A stretch of 64,000 nt of DNA, taken from the NCBI RefSeq assembly GCF_025210165.1, contig NZ_JAOASI010000029.1, positions 60,165 through 124,164 on the forward strand, in the 5' to 3' direction. The translations under genes and the position numbers were made by a program. Below the pieces are notes generated by a model. That model was not told where the DNA came from. It was given only the letters and a program-made list of their open reading frames with translations, and made no database searches. Shown one piece after another: positions 35,006-42,345 of this stretch. The stretch's first letter is position 1, and each line of letters begins with the position of its first letter. This DNA is from Tepidibacter sp. (GTDB lineage Bacteria > Bacillota > Clostridia > Peptostreptococcales > Peptostreptococcaceae).

Positions 35006-35047
35006 CATAGATTATATTTTAAGAAATAGAAAATTGTATTCCTCTTT

Positions 35048-35158
35048 AATTTAAATTGTGGATAAATATAAAATTTTCAATAGAAAGACTTTTTTATTTC
35101 TACATATAATATTATAATTTCTATATAACATTATAATTTCCTATTTATTATAAAAAAA
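35048..35158. repeat. Composite of family 2 pieces
   Basis: TTTAAATTGTGGATAAATAT (35050-35069) and GAAAGACTTTTTTA match the middle and end of family 2 in plus orientation. TTATAATTTCCTATTTATTA (35131-35150) matches its beginning in minus orientation. A DnaA-box complement TGTGGATAA lies at 35057-35065. It looks like a rearranged or inverted copy joined to family 1 copy C. Confidence 0.6.
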
Positions 35159-35187
35159 TTCGTCTACTCGCTAACGCGGTGACTCAC
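35154..35187 (+). repeat. Family 1 repeat, truncated copy C
   Basis: Core module AATTCGTCTACTCGCT plus AACGCGGTGACTCA, identical to copies B and D, then ending abruptly at the ABC-transporter terminator. Confidence 0.75.
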
Positions 35188-35189
35188 AA

Positions 35190-35233
35190 AAAATAACCCT
35201 TAATAGAATATATATTCTATCAAGCGTTATTTT
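35190..35233 (-). terminator. Terminator of the amino-acid ABC operon
   Basis: Stem AAAATAACCCTTAATAGAAT / ATTCTATCAAGCGTTATTTT with small mismatches. It lies after the ATPase gene. Confidence 0.75.
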
Positions 35234-35257
35234 AAGAATCATTATTATATTAATGCA

Positions 35258-35980
35258 CTATAATACTTTACTTAAGAAATCCTTAGTTCTTTCATTTTGA
35301 GGATTTTCAAATATATCTTTAGGAGTTCCTTGTTCTATTATTTTTCCTCCATCCATAAATATAACTCTATCCCCTACTTCTTTTGCAAATCCCATCTCAT
35401 GAGTTACTACAACCATAGTCATACCCTTTAAAGCAAGGCTTTTCATAACCTCTAAAACTTCTCCAACCATTTCAGGATCAAGTGCAGATGTTGGCTCATC
35501 AAATAACATAACGTCAGGAGACATAGCAAGAGCTCTTGCTATTGCTATTCTTTGTTTTTGTCCTCCTGATAGTTGTTTCGGATAATTGTTTGACTTATCT
35601 TCAAGTCCTACAGTTTTTAATAACTGAATAGCTATTTTTTCACTTTCTTTATCACTCATACACTTAAGCTTTTTAGGCGCAAGTGTAATATTATCTAATA
35701 CACTCATATGTGGGAATAAATTAAATTGTTGAAAAACCATTCCCATCTTTTCTCTTTGTTTGTCTATATTATTAGTATTGCAAGTTATAGATTTTCCTTC
35801 AAATATTATATCTCCACTTGTGGGATACTCTAGTAGATTAAGACATCTTAAAAATGTACTTTTTCCAGATCCACTAGGACCTATAACAACCACTACCTCA
35901 CCTTGATTTATATTTTCATCAATGTCTCTTAAAACATGATTATTTCCAAATTTTTTATTTAATTTTTTAATCTTAATCAC
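35258..35980 (-). CDS. Amino-acid ABC transporter ATPase
   Basis: A 240-residue polar amino-acid uptake ATPase of the GlnQ/ArtM type. Walker [10 protein letters not shown] (residues 34-42), Q-loop FQQFNLF, signature LSGGQKQR, Walker [13 protein letters not shown] and the switch histidine in VVTHEM are all present. It starts with GTG overlapping the end of the permease gene by 8 bp, indicating translational coupling. It energises import together with the permease and binding lipoprotein upstream. Tandem T-boxes at the head of the operon tie its expression to an uncharged tRNA, probably lysine. Confidence 0.95.
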   Translation of the reverse strand: MIKIKKLNKKFGNNHVLRDIDENINQGEVVVVIGPSGSGKSTFLRCLNLLEYPTSGDIIFEGKSITCNTNNIDKQREKMGMVFQQFNLFPHMSVLDNITLAPKKLKCMSDKESEKIAIQLLKTVGLEDKSNNYPKQLSGGQKQRIAIARALAMSPDVMLFDEPTSALDPEMVGEVLEVMKSLALKGMTMVVVTHEMGFAKEVGDRVIFMDGGKIIEQGTPKDIFENPQNERTKDFLSKVL

Positions 35981-36623
35981 TTACAGTCATCCCCCTTTCA
36001 ATTTTGTTCATGAATTTAGAAAGTGTAAATGTTAATACAAAATATATAAAAGCTGCAGCTAGTAGTGGCTCAAATGGTTGGAATGTATTTCCTCTAATAA
36101 TATTAGTATTATACATAACATCTGCAATACCAACCATCATAACTATAGATGATTCTTTTATTAAAACTATGAATTCATTGCCTAGTGCAGGTAATATATT
36201 TTTAAGACCCTGAGGTATTATAATGTATCTCATAGCCATATTTTGACTCATTCCTAAAGATCTTGCCGCTTCCATTTGTCCTTTATCAACAGCTTGTATA
36301 CCTGCTCTTATTATTTCAGCAACATATGCCGAGCTATTGATTGATAGAGCTATTATTCCAGCTACAAAAGGTGGAATATCTATACCTAAACTAGGAAGTC
36401 CATAATATACTATAAATAATTGAACCAATATAGGTGTTCCTCTTAAAAACTCGATATATATACTGGCTATTATATTTAATACCTTATTTTTAGATAATTT
36501 CATAAGCGATACGAAAAGACCTAATACTACACCTATAAATACTGAACATACTGAAAGCAAAACTGTATTTTTAGTTCCTGTTAAAAAGAACATATAATAT
36601 TCACTTAAGAAAGAAAAATCCAC
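35973..36623 (-). CDS. Amino-acid ABC transporter permease
   Basis: A 216-residue inner-membrane permease of the HisM/GlnP type with about five helices. It carries the EAA loop in [37 protein letters not shown] (seen as [10 protein letters not shown] and [12 protein letters not shown]). GTG at 36623 is chosen because AGGAG lies nine bases upstream; a TTG at 36632 abuts that site. A single permease gene implies a homodimeric pore. It overlaps the ATPase gene downstream and follows the lipoprotein gene by a few bases. Confidence 0.92.
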   Translation of the reverse strand: MDFSFLSEYYMFFLTGTKNTVLLSVCSVFIGVVLGLFVSLMKLSKNKVLNIIASIYIEFLRGTPILVQLFIVYYGLPSLGIDIPPFVAGIIALSINSSAYVAEIIRAGIQAVDKGQMEAARSLGMSQNMAMRYIIIPQGLKNILPALGNEFIVLIKESSIVMMVGIADVMYNTNIIRGNTFQPFEPLLAAAFIYFVLTFTLSKFMNKIERGMTVSD

Positions 36624-36635
36624 TATACTCAACTC

Positions 36636-37439
36636 CTACTCAATCATATCTGTCGCTTTGACTACAAATTCTTCTATTTTATTTTCTTTAACTAATTTAT
36701 CTAGTGTCTTATTTATTTGATCTACAATTTCTTGATTTCCTTTTTTAATAGCTATAGCAGATCCGCCAGTTTCATCTTTAACAGTTATACCAGAAAGAGA
36801 AAGATCTGTATTTTTTTCTATATACGCTTTTGCAACAGGAAGTTCAACTATTAAAGCATCTACCTTATCACTTTTTAATTCAAGCATAAGATCTGGTACT
36901 TTTGAAAGAGATTTAATTTTAGCATCTTTTATTTGATCTTTAGCTATACCTTCTTGAATAGATCCCATTTGAACCCCTACAGTTTTTTCTTTTAAATCCT
37001 CCATAGACTTTATATTATCTTTATTTTCTACTTTAACAACTACAGCTTGAGTTGCATTATAATATATTTTACTAAAATCTACCTTTTCTTTTCTCTCATC
37101 AGTAGGAGTCATACCCGCTACTACAAAATCAACAGTTCCTGTATTTAAAGCTGCAAGTAGTCCACCAAAATCCATATCCTTAATTTCAAGTTCAACTCCC
37201 ATGTCCTTAGCTATTTCTTTAGCAATTTCAATATCAAATCCAACTATTTGATCTTTTCCATCTATTTCTTTATGAAATTCATAAGGTGGATAATCTGCGC
37301 TAGTTCCAAGAACTATTTTTCCTGATTCTTTTATTTTTTCATATTGAGAAACCTTACTTTTACCACATCCTGTAAATACCATTCCTAAACATAAAACCAT
37401 GAATACAACAATAATTTTATTAACACTTTTTTTAAACAT
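36636..37439 (-). CDS. Amino-acid-binding lipoprotein of ABC transporter
   Basis: Extracellular solute-binding protein of family 3, 267 residues. The N-terminal signal ends in a lipobox (VFTGC, Cys near 25), so it is membrane-anchored. Family signatures include GTSADYPPYEF, GFDIEIAKEIAKDMG and NTGTVDFVVAGMTPTDERKEKVDFS. This is the polar or basic amino-acid group. The ligand cannot be read directly, but the paired upstream T-boxes have an AAA/AAG-containing specifier region, pointing to lysine. It is the first gene of the operon, about 230 bp after the proximal T-box terminator. A family 1 repeat separates the two. Confidence 0.9.
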   Translation of the reverse strand: MFKKSVNKIIVVFMVLCLGMVFTGCGKSKVSQYEKIKESGKIVLGTSADYPPYEFHKEIDGKDQIVGFDIEIAKEIAKDMGVELEIKDMDFGGLLAALNTGTVDFVVAGMTPTDERKEKVDFSKIYYNATQAVVVKVENKDNIKSMEDLKEKTVGVQMGSIQEGIAKDQIKDAKIKSLSKVPDLMLELKSDKVDALIVELPVAKAYIEKNTDLSLSGITVKDETGGSAIAIKKGNQEIVDQINKTLDKLVKENKIEEFVVKATDMIE

Positions 37440-37536
37440 TTTAAATTTCCCCTCTCATATTTTATCAAATTTACTTTAGTAATTTAAATCATTAAAGTGA
37501 AACCATCAACCATTTCCTCTTAAACACCTCCTACAT

Positions 37537-37680
37537 AAAATTCGTCTACTCGCTAACGCGGTGACTCATATCGCCAACGATCCTTACAGGCTCCGTTGCT
37601 CAAAAATAGTCTCAAGTGTAGCTTTTTCAATCAGTTATCCACAAAACAAAAATGATATAGTTTCCTATAGAATAAAAAAA
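37537..37680 (+). repeat. Dispersed repeat family 1, copy D (full length)
   Basis: Core AATTCGTCTACTCGCT plus AACGCGGTGACTCATATCGC, hairpin CAACGATCCT-TAC-AGGCTCCGTTG, then TTATCCACA (37635-37643) and TTTCCTATAGAATAAAAAA. The last part matches the end of family 2. It lies inside the transcribed leader of the ABC operon, after the T-box terminator. Confidence 0.8.
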
Positions 37681-37915
37681 CTCATCTCTTAAAAATAAGA
37701 GACGAGGTATATGCCCGTGTTACCACTCTTGTTGATATAATAAAAATTATATCCACTCATTAACCTTTAACGATAGGTGCCGTACTTTCCTACTACTATT
37801 TCAGAAAATCTCCTCCGCGGCTCTTTTTGATATAACTATGCTACTAGACTCACACCAACTCTAGCTCGCTTTAACAATCATCATACCTACTCTCCACTTC
37901 TCTGGATTTAAATAT
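37674..37915 (-). promoter_or_regulatory. T-box leader, gene-proximal copy
   Basis: T-box core GAGTGGTAACACGGGC (37713-37728), followed by a terminator (CTCGTCTCTT / AAGAGATGAG with a T-run, 37674-37707). Stem I includes GTGGAGAGTAGGTATGATGA and AAAGCGAGC. The specifier-side loop reads AAAAAGAG (37821-37828), between helix strand AUAUC and the closing CCGC. This fits a Lys codon (AAA or AAG). Confidence 0.88.
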
Positions 37916-37925
37916 TTTTTTATAT

Positions 37926-38165
37926 TAAAAAACTCGTCTCTTAAAAATAAGAGACGAGTTATATACCCGTGTTACCACTCTTGTTGATACAATAAAAATT
38001 GTATCCACTCATTGACCTTTAACGATAGGTACCGTATTTTCCTACTAATATTTCAGAAAATCTCCTCTGTGGCTCTTTTTAGTATAACTATGCTACTAGA
38101 CTCACACCAACTCTAGCTCGCTTTAACAATCATCATACCTACTCTCCACTTCCCTGGATTTAAAT
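37926..38165 (-). promoter_or_regulatory. T-box leader, distal copy
   Basis: Nearly identical to the proximal copy: T-box core GAGTGGTAACACGGGT (37965-37980), terminator CTCGTCTCTT / AAGAGACGAG (37926-37960) and specifier-side loop AAAAAGAG (38073-38080). The helix strand is AUACU here and AUAUC in the proximal copy, and both pair with GGUAU on the other side, so the change preserves the stem. Confidence 0.88.
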
Positions 38166-38195
38166 ATTTTGTTTCTGTTTTTCAACTTAATATGT

Positions 38196-38224
38196 ATTAT
38201 ACACACATAGTTTTAAAGTGTCAA
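38196..38224 (-). promoter_or_regulatory. Promoter of the tandem T-box operon
   Basis: Minus-strand -35 TTGACA (38219-38224), 17-bp spacer, -10 TATAAT (38196-38201): a consensus sigma-A promoter. The -35 lies next to the stop codon of the CBS protein gene. Confidence 0.9.
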
Positions 38225-38644
38225 TACATTTTTATTTTTTTCTATAAACAGCGATTTATAACAATAATCTATAATCTCACTTCTTTTTATTATACCTATA
38301 AAAATATTTTGATCATCAACAACAGGTACAAAATTTTGATTTATACTCAGAAAAATTAAATCTTCTATATTTGAATCAATATAAACAGGCTTATTATCCA
38401 TTTTTCTAGATATGCCTTCTAATAAAATTTTACTGGTATTTTTAAAATTTAAATCAGGTGTATTTTTTAACTTCCAAAGTAAATCACCTTCAGTAATTGT
38501 TCCTATATACATTCCTTCATCATCGATTATAGGAATAGCTGTATATCTGTGATACTCCATTTTTTCTAAAGCTTGACGCATTGTTGCTTGTGGTGTTAAA
38601 TAAGCTACCTCTACTTTAGGCGTAAGAAAAAAAGCTATATTCAT
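38213..38644 (-). CDS. CBS-domain pair protein
   Basis: A 143-residue cytosolic protein consisting only of two CBS repeats: PQATMRQALEKMEYHRYTAIPIID (seen as MRQALEKMEYHRYTAIPI, near 20-40) with YIGTITEGDLLW, and a second unit with VDDQNIFIGIIKRSEIIDYC near 115-130. Stand-alone CBS proteins usually bind adenine nucleotides and regulate partners. No partner is fused. It has a GGGGAG ribosome site. The downstream T-box operon has its own promoter, so linkage is only positional. Confidence 0.85.
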   Translation of the reverse strand: MNIAFFLTPKVEVAYLTPQATMRQALEKMEYHRYTAIPIIDDEGMYIGTITEGDLLWKLKNTPDLNFKNTSKILLEGISRKMDNKPVYIDSNIEDLIFLSINQNFVPVVDDQNIFIGIIKRSEIIDYCYKSLFIEKNKNVLTL

Positions 38645-38770
38645 ATGTTTTCTCCCCTATTTATAAATTTTAATCTATCTAATTAGTATGTTACTTGAGA
38701 TTAAAAAAGATGTCAAGTTTAACGTAATGTGTATAAATTGCCATAATAAAATATAAGGATATCATGTTAT

Positions 38771-38797
38771 ACTTAATAAATACAGTATTTATTAAGT
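38771..38797. repeat. Perfect inverted repeat
   Basis: ACTTAATAAATA-CAG-TATTTATTAAGT, 12-bp arms, about 38 bp before the small membrane protein start. It could be an operator or terminator. The following GTGAAACTTA resembles a family 3 end. Confidence 0.5.
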
Positions 38798-38834
38798 GAA
38801 ACTTACAACTAGAAAACTTTTGGGGGGATTTATT

Positions 38835-39032
38835 TTGAATATTATTATAAGATTTATAGGTATATTAATGAGTTCTTTTGGAATTATTTTAAGCTTAATA
38901 TCTTCATATCAATTTTCACATATATATAACTTCAAAAAACTATTTTTTGCAGCATTTATAGGAATTTTAAATGTATTTGCACTAATATTGTTTATAAATA
39001 ATAAAGGTTATACAAAAAACGATATTAATTAA
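38835..39032 (+). CDS. Small two-TM membrane protein
   Basis: A 65-residue protein not recognised from a known family. Two hydrophobic stretches (IIIRFIGILMSSFGIILSLI and LFFAAFIGILNVFALILFI) are joined by a short polar loop, with a charged C-terminal tail. TTG at 38835 is chosen because the run TTGGGGGGA lies nine bases upstream. The longer frame from 38796 would place that ribosome site inside the gene. It lies between the CBS gene, which is divergent, and a family 1 repeat. Confidence 0.55.
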   Translation: MNIIIRFIGILMSSFGIILSLISSYQFSHIYNFKKLFFAAFIGILNVFALILFINNKGYTKNDIN

Positions 39033-39168
39033 AAAAATTCGTCTACTCACTAACGAGGTGACTCATAACGCAAACAAGTCTAACGACTCTGTTGCTTAAA
39101 AATAGTCTCAAATGTAACTTTTTTAATAAATCATCCATAGAACAAAAATTTATAATACCTTAATATAT
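39031..39168 (+). repeat. Dispersed repeat family 1, copy E (full length)
   Basis: AATTCGTCTACTCACTAACG, hairpin AACAAGTC-TAAC-GACTCTGTT, then TCAAATGTAACTTTTTT and TTTATAATACCTTAATATAT. The DnaA-box position is degenerate here (CATCCATAG). It shows the uninterrupted 3' end that copy A lacks. Confidence 0.8.
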
Positions 39169-39197
39169 AAAAAAGTCGCTTTATAAAAAAGCGACTC
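39168..39197 (-). terminator. Terminator of the cold-shock gene
   Basis: Minus-strand AGTCGCTTT / AAAGCGACT stem followed by a T-run. It abuts repeat copy E. Confidence 0.82.
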
Positions 39198-39240
39198 TTA
39201 ATATAATCAATCTATATAAAGATCGTATACAAGTTAAATA

Positions 39241-39441
39241 TTATAATTTAATAACGTTAGAAGCTTGAGGTCCTCTAGCTCCATCAACTACTTCAAACTC
39301 AACTTGTTGTCCTTCTTCTAATGTCTTATATCCATCTCCTTCTATAGCTGAAAAATGTACGAATACATCTTCTCCACCTTCAATAGATAAGAATCCATAA
39401 CCTTTTTCTGCATTAAACCACTTAACAGTTCCCTTGTTCAT
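39241..39441 (-). CDS. Cold-shock protein, CspA family
   Basis: A 66-residue single-stranded nucleic-acid-binding OB fold that acts as an RNA chaperone. RNP1 (KGYGFLSI) and RNP2 (VFVHFSAI) are intact, and the ending [10 protein letters not shown] is typical. It begins [17 protein letters not shown]. An AGGAGG site precedes the start. The roughly 100-bp region upstream contains a small inverted repeat (AACAAATG / CATTTGTT, 39470-39489) that may fold in the 5' leader, as is common for these genes. The gene is monocistronic. Confidence 0.96.
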   Translation of the reverse strand: MNKGTVKWFNAEKGYGFLSIEGGEDVFVHFSAIEGDGYKTLEEGQQVEFEVVDGARGPQASNVIKL

Positions 39442-39548
39442 TTATAACATCCTCCTAAAACGAATTTGTAACAAATGTAGCATTTGTTTACTTTATAATT
39501 AAAAATACTACATTTTCAGCTTAATGTCAATACATAAAACAAAACTTA

Positions 39549-40655
39549 TCAATAATGTACCCTAACAAGCCAAAATTTAATTTTTTTATTACTCCAACCA
39601 AGATCCCAAGGTACTCTATATCTATCAGTGTTATGACAATTAACAAGAGAATATCCATTAGAATCAGATCCTGTTACAACTGAAATATGAGTTACCTTTC
39701 CTTTTTTCTCATAAGCTACAAAATCACCTGGTTCAAGCTTATATGAAGCCTTGTAAACCTTATCATAATCTCCATATGCTATTAAAGATGCTCTTCCACT
39801 ATATATCATATAATTTTTAAATCCATGTGCATTTACCCAAGCCTTAGTAGCTCCCTTTGAATCATAATTCCACGCTTTTGTCTTTTTAAAACTTCCTCCT
39901 TCATATAATATTTGTGATGCGAAGTTAGCACAATCTCCTCCTAGAGGATTATAGTTTCTATACTTTCTATTATACTTAAAACCGTACTCTTCATCTGATG
40001 CTGCTCCACAAAACATATCTGCATATTCTAAAGCTTTTTTTCTTCTTTCATTCATATTAGAACTATCCCTTTTTCCCTGCTCTAAAATATGTTTTTTAAT
40101 ATCATTAAATTTTATACCTTCTAAGTTAAGAGAATCTGCAAAAGGATCTGTATACCACTCTTTAGTTATACACCAACCTTCTTCATTTTTCATAGTATTT
40201 AATGAGTGATATGTTCCTATTCTAAACATGTTTATTTCATTTTTAGCATTATCATATTCGTATTTATACTCAGTTGATGCAGTAAAATTTATCGAATACC
40301 CTCCTTCTTTACTCTTTATTCTATTTATCTTTATTTTAGTCTTTATATCTTTAAATTTAATGCCTTGTTTATTTGACCATATATGTAAATACTTCATTTT
40401 TTTCATTTCATGTTCATATGCCCATACTCCATATTTAGTACTTTTATCGTATAGATTATTTAATTTTTTTTCATCTGCATCTAAAAGTGCTATATTTCTT
40501 GTTTCAAATATTTCCTCTAATATTTGCATGCATTCTTGATCATTAAAAGCAGTTATAACCTTAGATTTAATCTCAAATGAATATAAAGATATAGCAAAAG
40601 CCAGTATACATATAATTCCAATAACAGATTTTCTTTTATTTATTATAATAAACAC
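39549..40655 (-). CDS. Exported amidase-domain protein (amidase_6)
   Basis: A 368-residue protein. One N-terminal membrane or signal segment (SVIGIICILAFAISLYSF) leads to an extracellular region. Residues 30-200 are an uncharacterised helical/beta part. The C-terminal 160 residues form a putative amidase (pfam12671-like, NlpC/P60 superfamily): GGDCANFASQ carries the likely catalytic Cys and GKVTHISVVTG the His. Such domains cleave peptide or amide bonds in cell-wall material. It starts with GTG after an AGGGGG site. No operon partner is seen. Confidence 0.82.
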   Translation of the reverse strand: MFIIINKRKSVIGIICILAFAISLYSFEIKSKVITAFNDQECMQILEEIFETRNIALLDADEKKLNNLYDKSTKYGVWAYEHEMKKMKYLHIWSNKQGIKFKDIKTKIKINRIKSKEGGYSINFTASTEYKYEYDNAKNEINMFRIGTYHSLNTMKNEEGWCITKEWYTDPFADSLNLEGIKFNDIKKHILEQGKRDSSNMNERRKKALEYADMFCGAASDEEYGFKYNRKYRNYNPLGGDCANFASQILYEGGSFKKTKAWNYDSKGATKAWVNAHGFKNYMIYSGRASLIAYGDYDKVYKASYKLEPGDFVAYEKKGKVTHISVVTGSDSNGYSLVNCHNTDRYRVPWDLGWSNKKIKFWLVRVHY

Positions 40656-40728
40656 ATTTATACCCCCTATAACATCCTAAAATCTATTCAAAGAATTATA
40701 TGTATTAAATTTCAAAAATAGAAGTGTA

Positions 40729-40760
40729 AAAAAATAAACGAGATATCCTCGTTTATTTTT
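40729..40760 (-). terminator. Terminator of the zinc-ribbon gene
   Basis: AAAAATAAACGAG / CTCGTTTATTTTT stem overlapping the stop codon, with a T-run on the minus strand. Confidence 0.82.
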
Positions 40761-41008
40761 TACAATGAATCAAGTATTTTTTCAATTTTCCTCACTACTT
40801 TATTAATTTTTTCATCAATACCCTCATTCCTTATTTTAGCACCACACTTTGGACAATAAATACAGCATTTAGGTAATACAGCCTTGCATCCTGGTTCAGG
40901 ACAAAATATATGCCCTACATCCTTTGGTGTTACTTTTCTTTTACACCTAGGACATCTACTTCCAGGTATATCAGAAATTTCTTTATGACACTTAGGACAT
41001 TTAATCAT
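40760..41008 (-). CDS. Double zinc-ribbon protein
   Basis: An 82-residue protein with four CxxC or CxxxxC knuckles: CPKC (4-7), CPRC (19-22), CPEPGC (36-41) and CPKC near 53-56, plus extra cysteines in LPKCCIYC. This gives two zinc-ribbon folds, followed by a charged helical tail (KINKVVRKIEKIL). Such proteins often bind nucleic acid or protein partners. No specific role can be assigned. It is a single-gene unit. Confidence 0.8.
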   Translation of the reverse strand: MIKCPKCHKEISDIPGSRCPRCKRKVTPKDVGHIFCPEPGCKAVLPKCCIYCPKCGAKIRNEGIDEKINKVVRKIEKILDSL

Positions 41009-41126
41009 TTTTATCTCCCCTTGTATAATTTCCTATTGCTTATAAAAGAGCTATTTACTTAAAACTCTTTATATATACTATTCTTTTTTCATGATTATTG
41101 ATAAAATATAGATATAAATGATTTTA

Positions 41127-41155
41127 AAATTCAGTTTGAGTAAAACTTTATCCGC
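41127..41155 (-). repeat. Family 3 repeat fragment
   Basis: AATTCAGTTTGAGTAAAACT followed by TTATCCGC matches the end of the family 3 copies (compare AAACTTTATCCG at 951-962). It lies just before the exonuclease gene. Confidence 0.5.
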
Positions 41156-41181
41156 AGCAATATTAAGTAGGAGTGATTTTT

Positions 41182-41739
41182 TTGAATTATATAATTTTTG
41201 ATCTTGAATTAAATAGTAAACCTTTCAAAAGTAAGATACCAAACGAAATAATAGAAATAGGAGCAGTTAAAGTAAATGAGCAGTTAGAAATAACAGATAA
41301 ATTTCAAGCTTTTATAAAACCTAAACACTTTCCTAAATTGTTCTCTCGAATAAAGAAAAAAACTAATATACAACAAGTGGATATAAATAGTGCTAAATCA
41401 TTTAAATTAATAATGAAAATCTTTAAAGAATGGTTAGGTGAAGATTATTTATTATGTTCTTGGGGATATGATGATTATTATCATCTAAAAACAAATTGTA
41501 AACTTCATAATATAAGATCAAATTGGATTAATGAATTTTTAGATATACAAAAACAGTTTTCTATAATTCATAAATTAGAAAAAGGTAAGACAGCTAGTCT
41601 TTCAAATGCATTAATTTTGTACAATATAGAAGTAGAGGAAGGAAGTATGCACAGAGCTGATATTGATGCTAAATATACTTGTAAAATATTTATTAATCTA
41701 TTTAAAAAACTTGATTTTTCTAATATTATCAAAAAATAA
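41182..41739 (+). CDS. DEDDh 3'-5' exonuclease
   Basis: A 185-residue exonuclease-fold protein. The first motif is DLELN (D8, E10 of IIFDLEL), a middle aspartate lies in CSWGYDDYYHL, and the third motif HRADIDAKYTC supplies the DEDDh histidine and last aspartate. It resembles KapD-type and RNase T-like exonucleases that trim RNA or DNA ends. TTG at 41182 is preferred because AGGAG lies eight to twelve bases upstream; a GTG at 41173 overlaps that site. It converges on the phosphatidyltransferase gene with a shared terminator. Confidence 0.85.
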   Translation: MNYIIFDLELNSKPFKSKIPNEIIEIGAVKVNEQLEITDKFQAFIKPKHFPKLFSRIKKKTNIQQVDINSAKSFKLIMKIFKEWLGEDYLLCSWGYDDYYHLKTNCKLHNIRSNWINEFLDIQKQFSIIHKLEKGKTASLSNALILYNIEVEEGSMHRADIDAKYTCKIFINLFKKLDFSNIIKK

Positions 41740-41765
41740 AAGCTCTTATAAAGAGCTTTTATTTT
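41737..41765. terminator. Shared bidirectional terminator
   Basis: AAAAGCTCTT / AAGAGCTTTT stem in the 6-bp gap between convergent genes and running into both stop regions. Confidence 0.82.
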
Positions 41766-42345
41766 CAAATATTTTTTTTGCCTCCATCATACGTTGAATT
41801 GCAGTTATAAATATCAATAAAGAAAATATATTAGTTATTAAACCTGTATTATTTGGAATTAATATCATAAATGTAAAAAATATAAATCCTTCTGTTCTTT
41901 CAGCTACTCCAGCTTGATAATAAAATGACTTTATACCATTTTTTTCGCTCAAAGCACCCACTGTTAAAAATATAGTCATTGAAAAAATTATGCAACAAGT
42001 AAGTATCAAATAGTTAAATATTAACTGATTAAATTTAAGTGCTAAGCTTATTATAATAAATATTTCTACAATTCTATCAAAAGTAATGTCAAGTAAAGTT
42101 CCCCAAGGAGTTGAATTATTACTTTTTCTTGCCATAGCACCATCCACAGCATCTAAAAAACCAGATAGCCAAAGTAATAAGCATGCAACTATATTATAAT
42201 CAAAATACACTAATACAGATGCTATTACTCCTGTTATAAATGCTAATATCGTAACTTGATTAGGTGTCATATTTAAAGTCAAAAAACCTTTAGAAGTTTT
42301 ATCTATTATAGGGTCAACATATTTTCTTGCATGAGTATCTAACAC
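41746..42345 (-). CDS. CDP-alcohol phosphatidyltransferase (YnjF-like)
   Basis: A 199-residue membrane enzyme with about six helices. The family signature D-G-x2-A-R-x8-G-x3-D-x3-D is complete in DAVDGAMARKSNN followed by WGTLLDITFDR; the Asp residues bind the metal and CDP. It transfers a phosphatidyl or similar group from a CDP-linked donor to an alcohol. The acceptor is unknown. GTG start after GAGGAGG. It is the last gene of a tight operon with an ABC importer, overlapping the ATPase gene by 7 bp. The same pairing occurs in E. coli (ynjF beside ynjBCD). Confidence 0.88.
   Translation of the reverse strand: MLDTHARKYVDPIIDKTSKGFLTLNMTPNQVTILAFITGVIASVLVYFDYNIVACLLLWLSGFLDAVDGAMARKSNNSTPWGTLLDITFDRIVEIFIIISLALKFNQLIFNYLILTCCIIFSMTIFLTVGALSEKNGIKSFYYQAGVAERTEGFIFFTFMILIPNNTGLITNIFSLLIFITAIQRMMEAKKIFENKSSL

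Noticed and set aside
34930..35257. Possible small gene in the fabK upstream gap
   Set aside because: The gap is accounted for by promoter, operators, repeat pieces and a terminator. No frame with a ribosome site was found.
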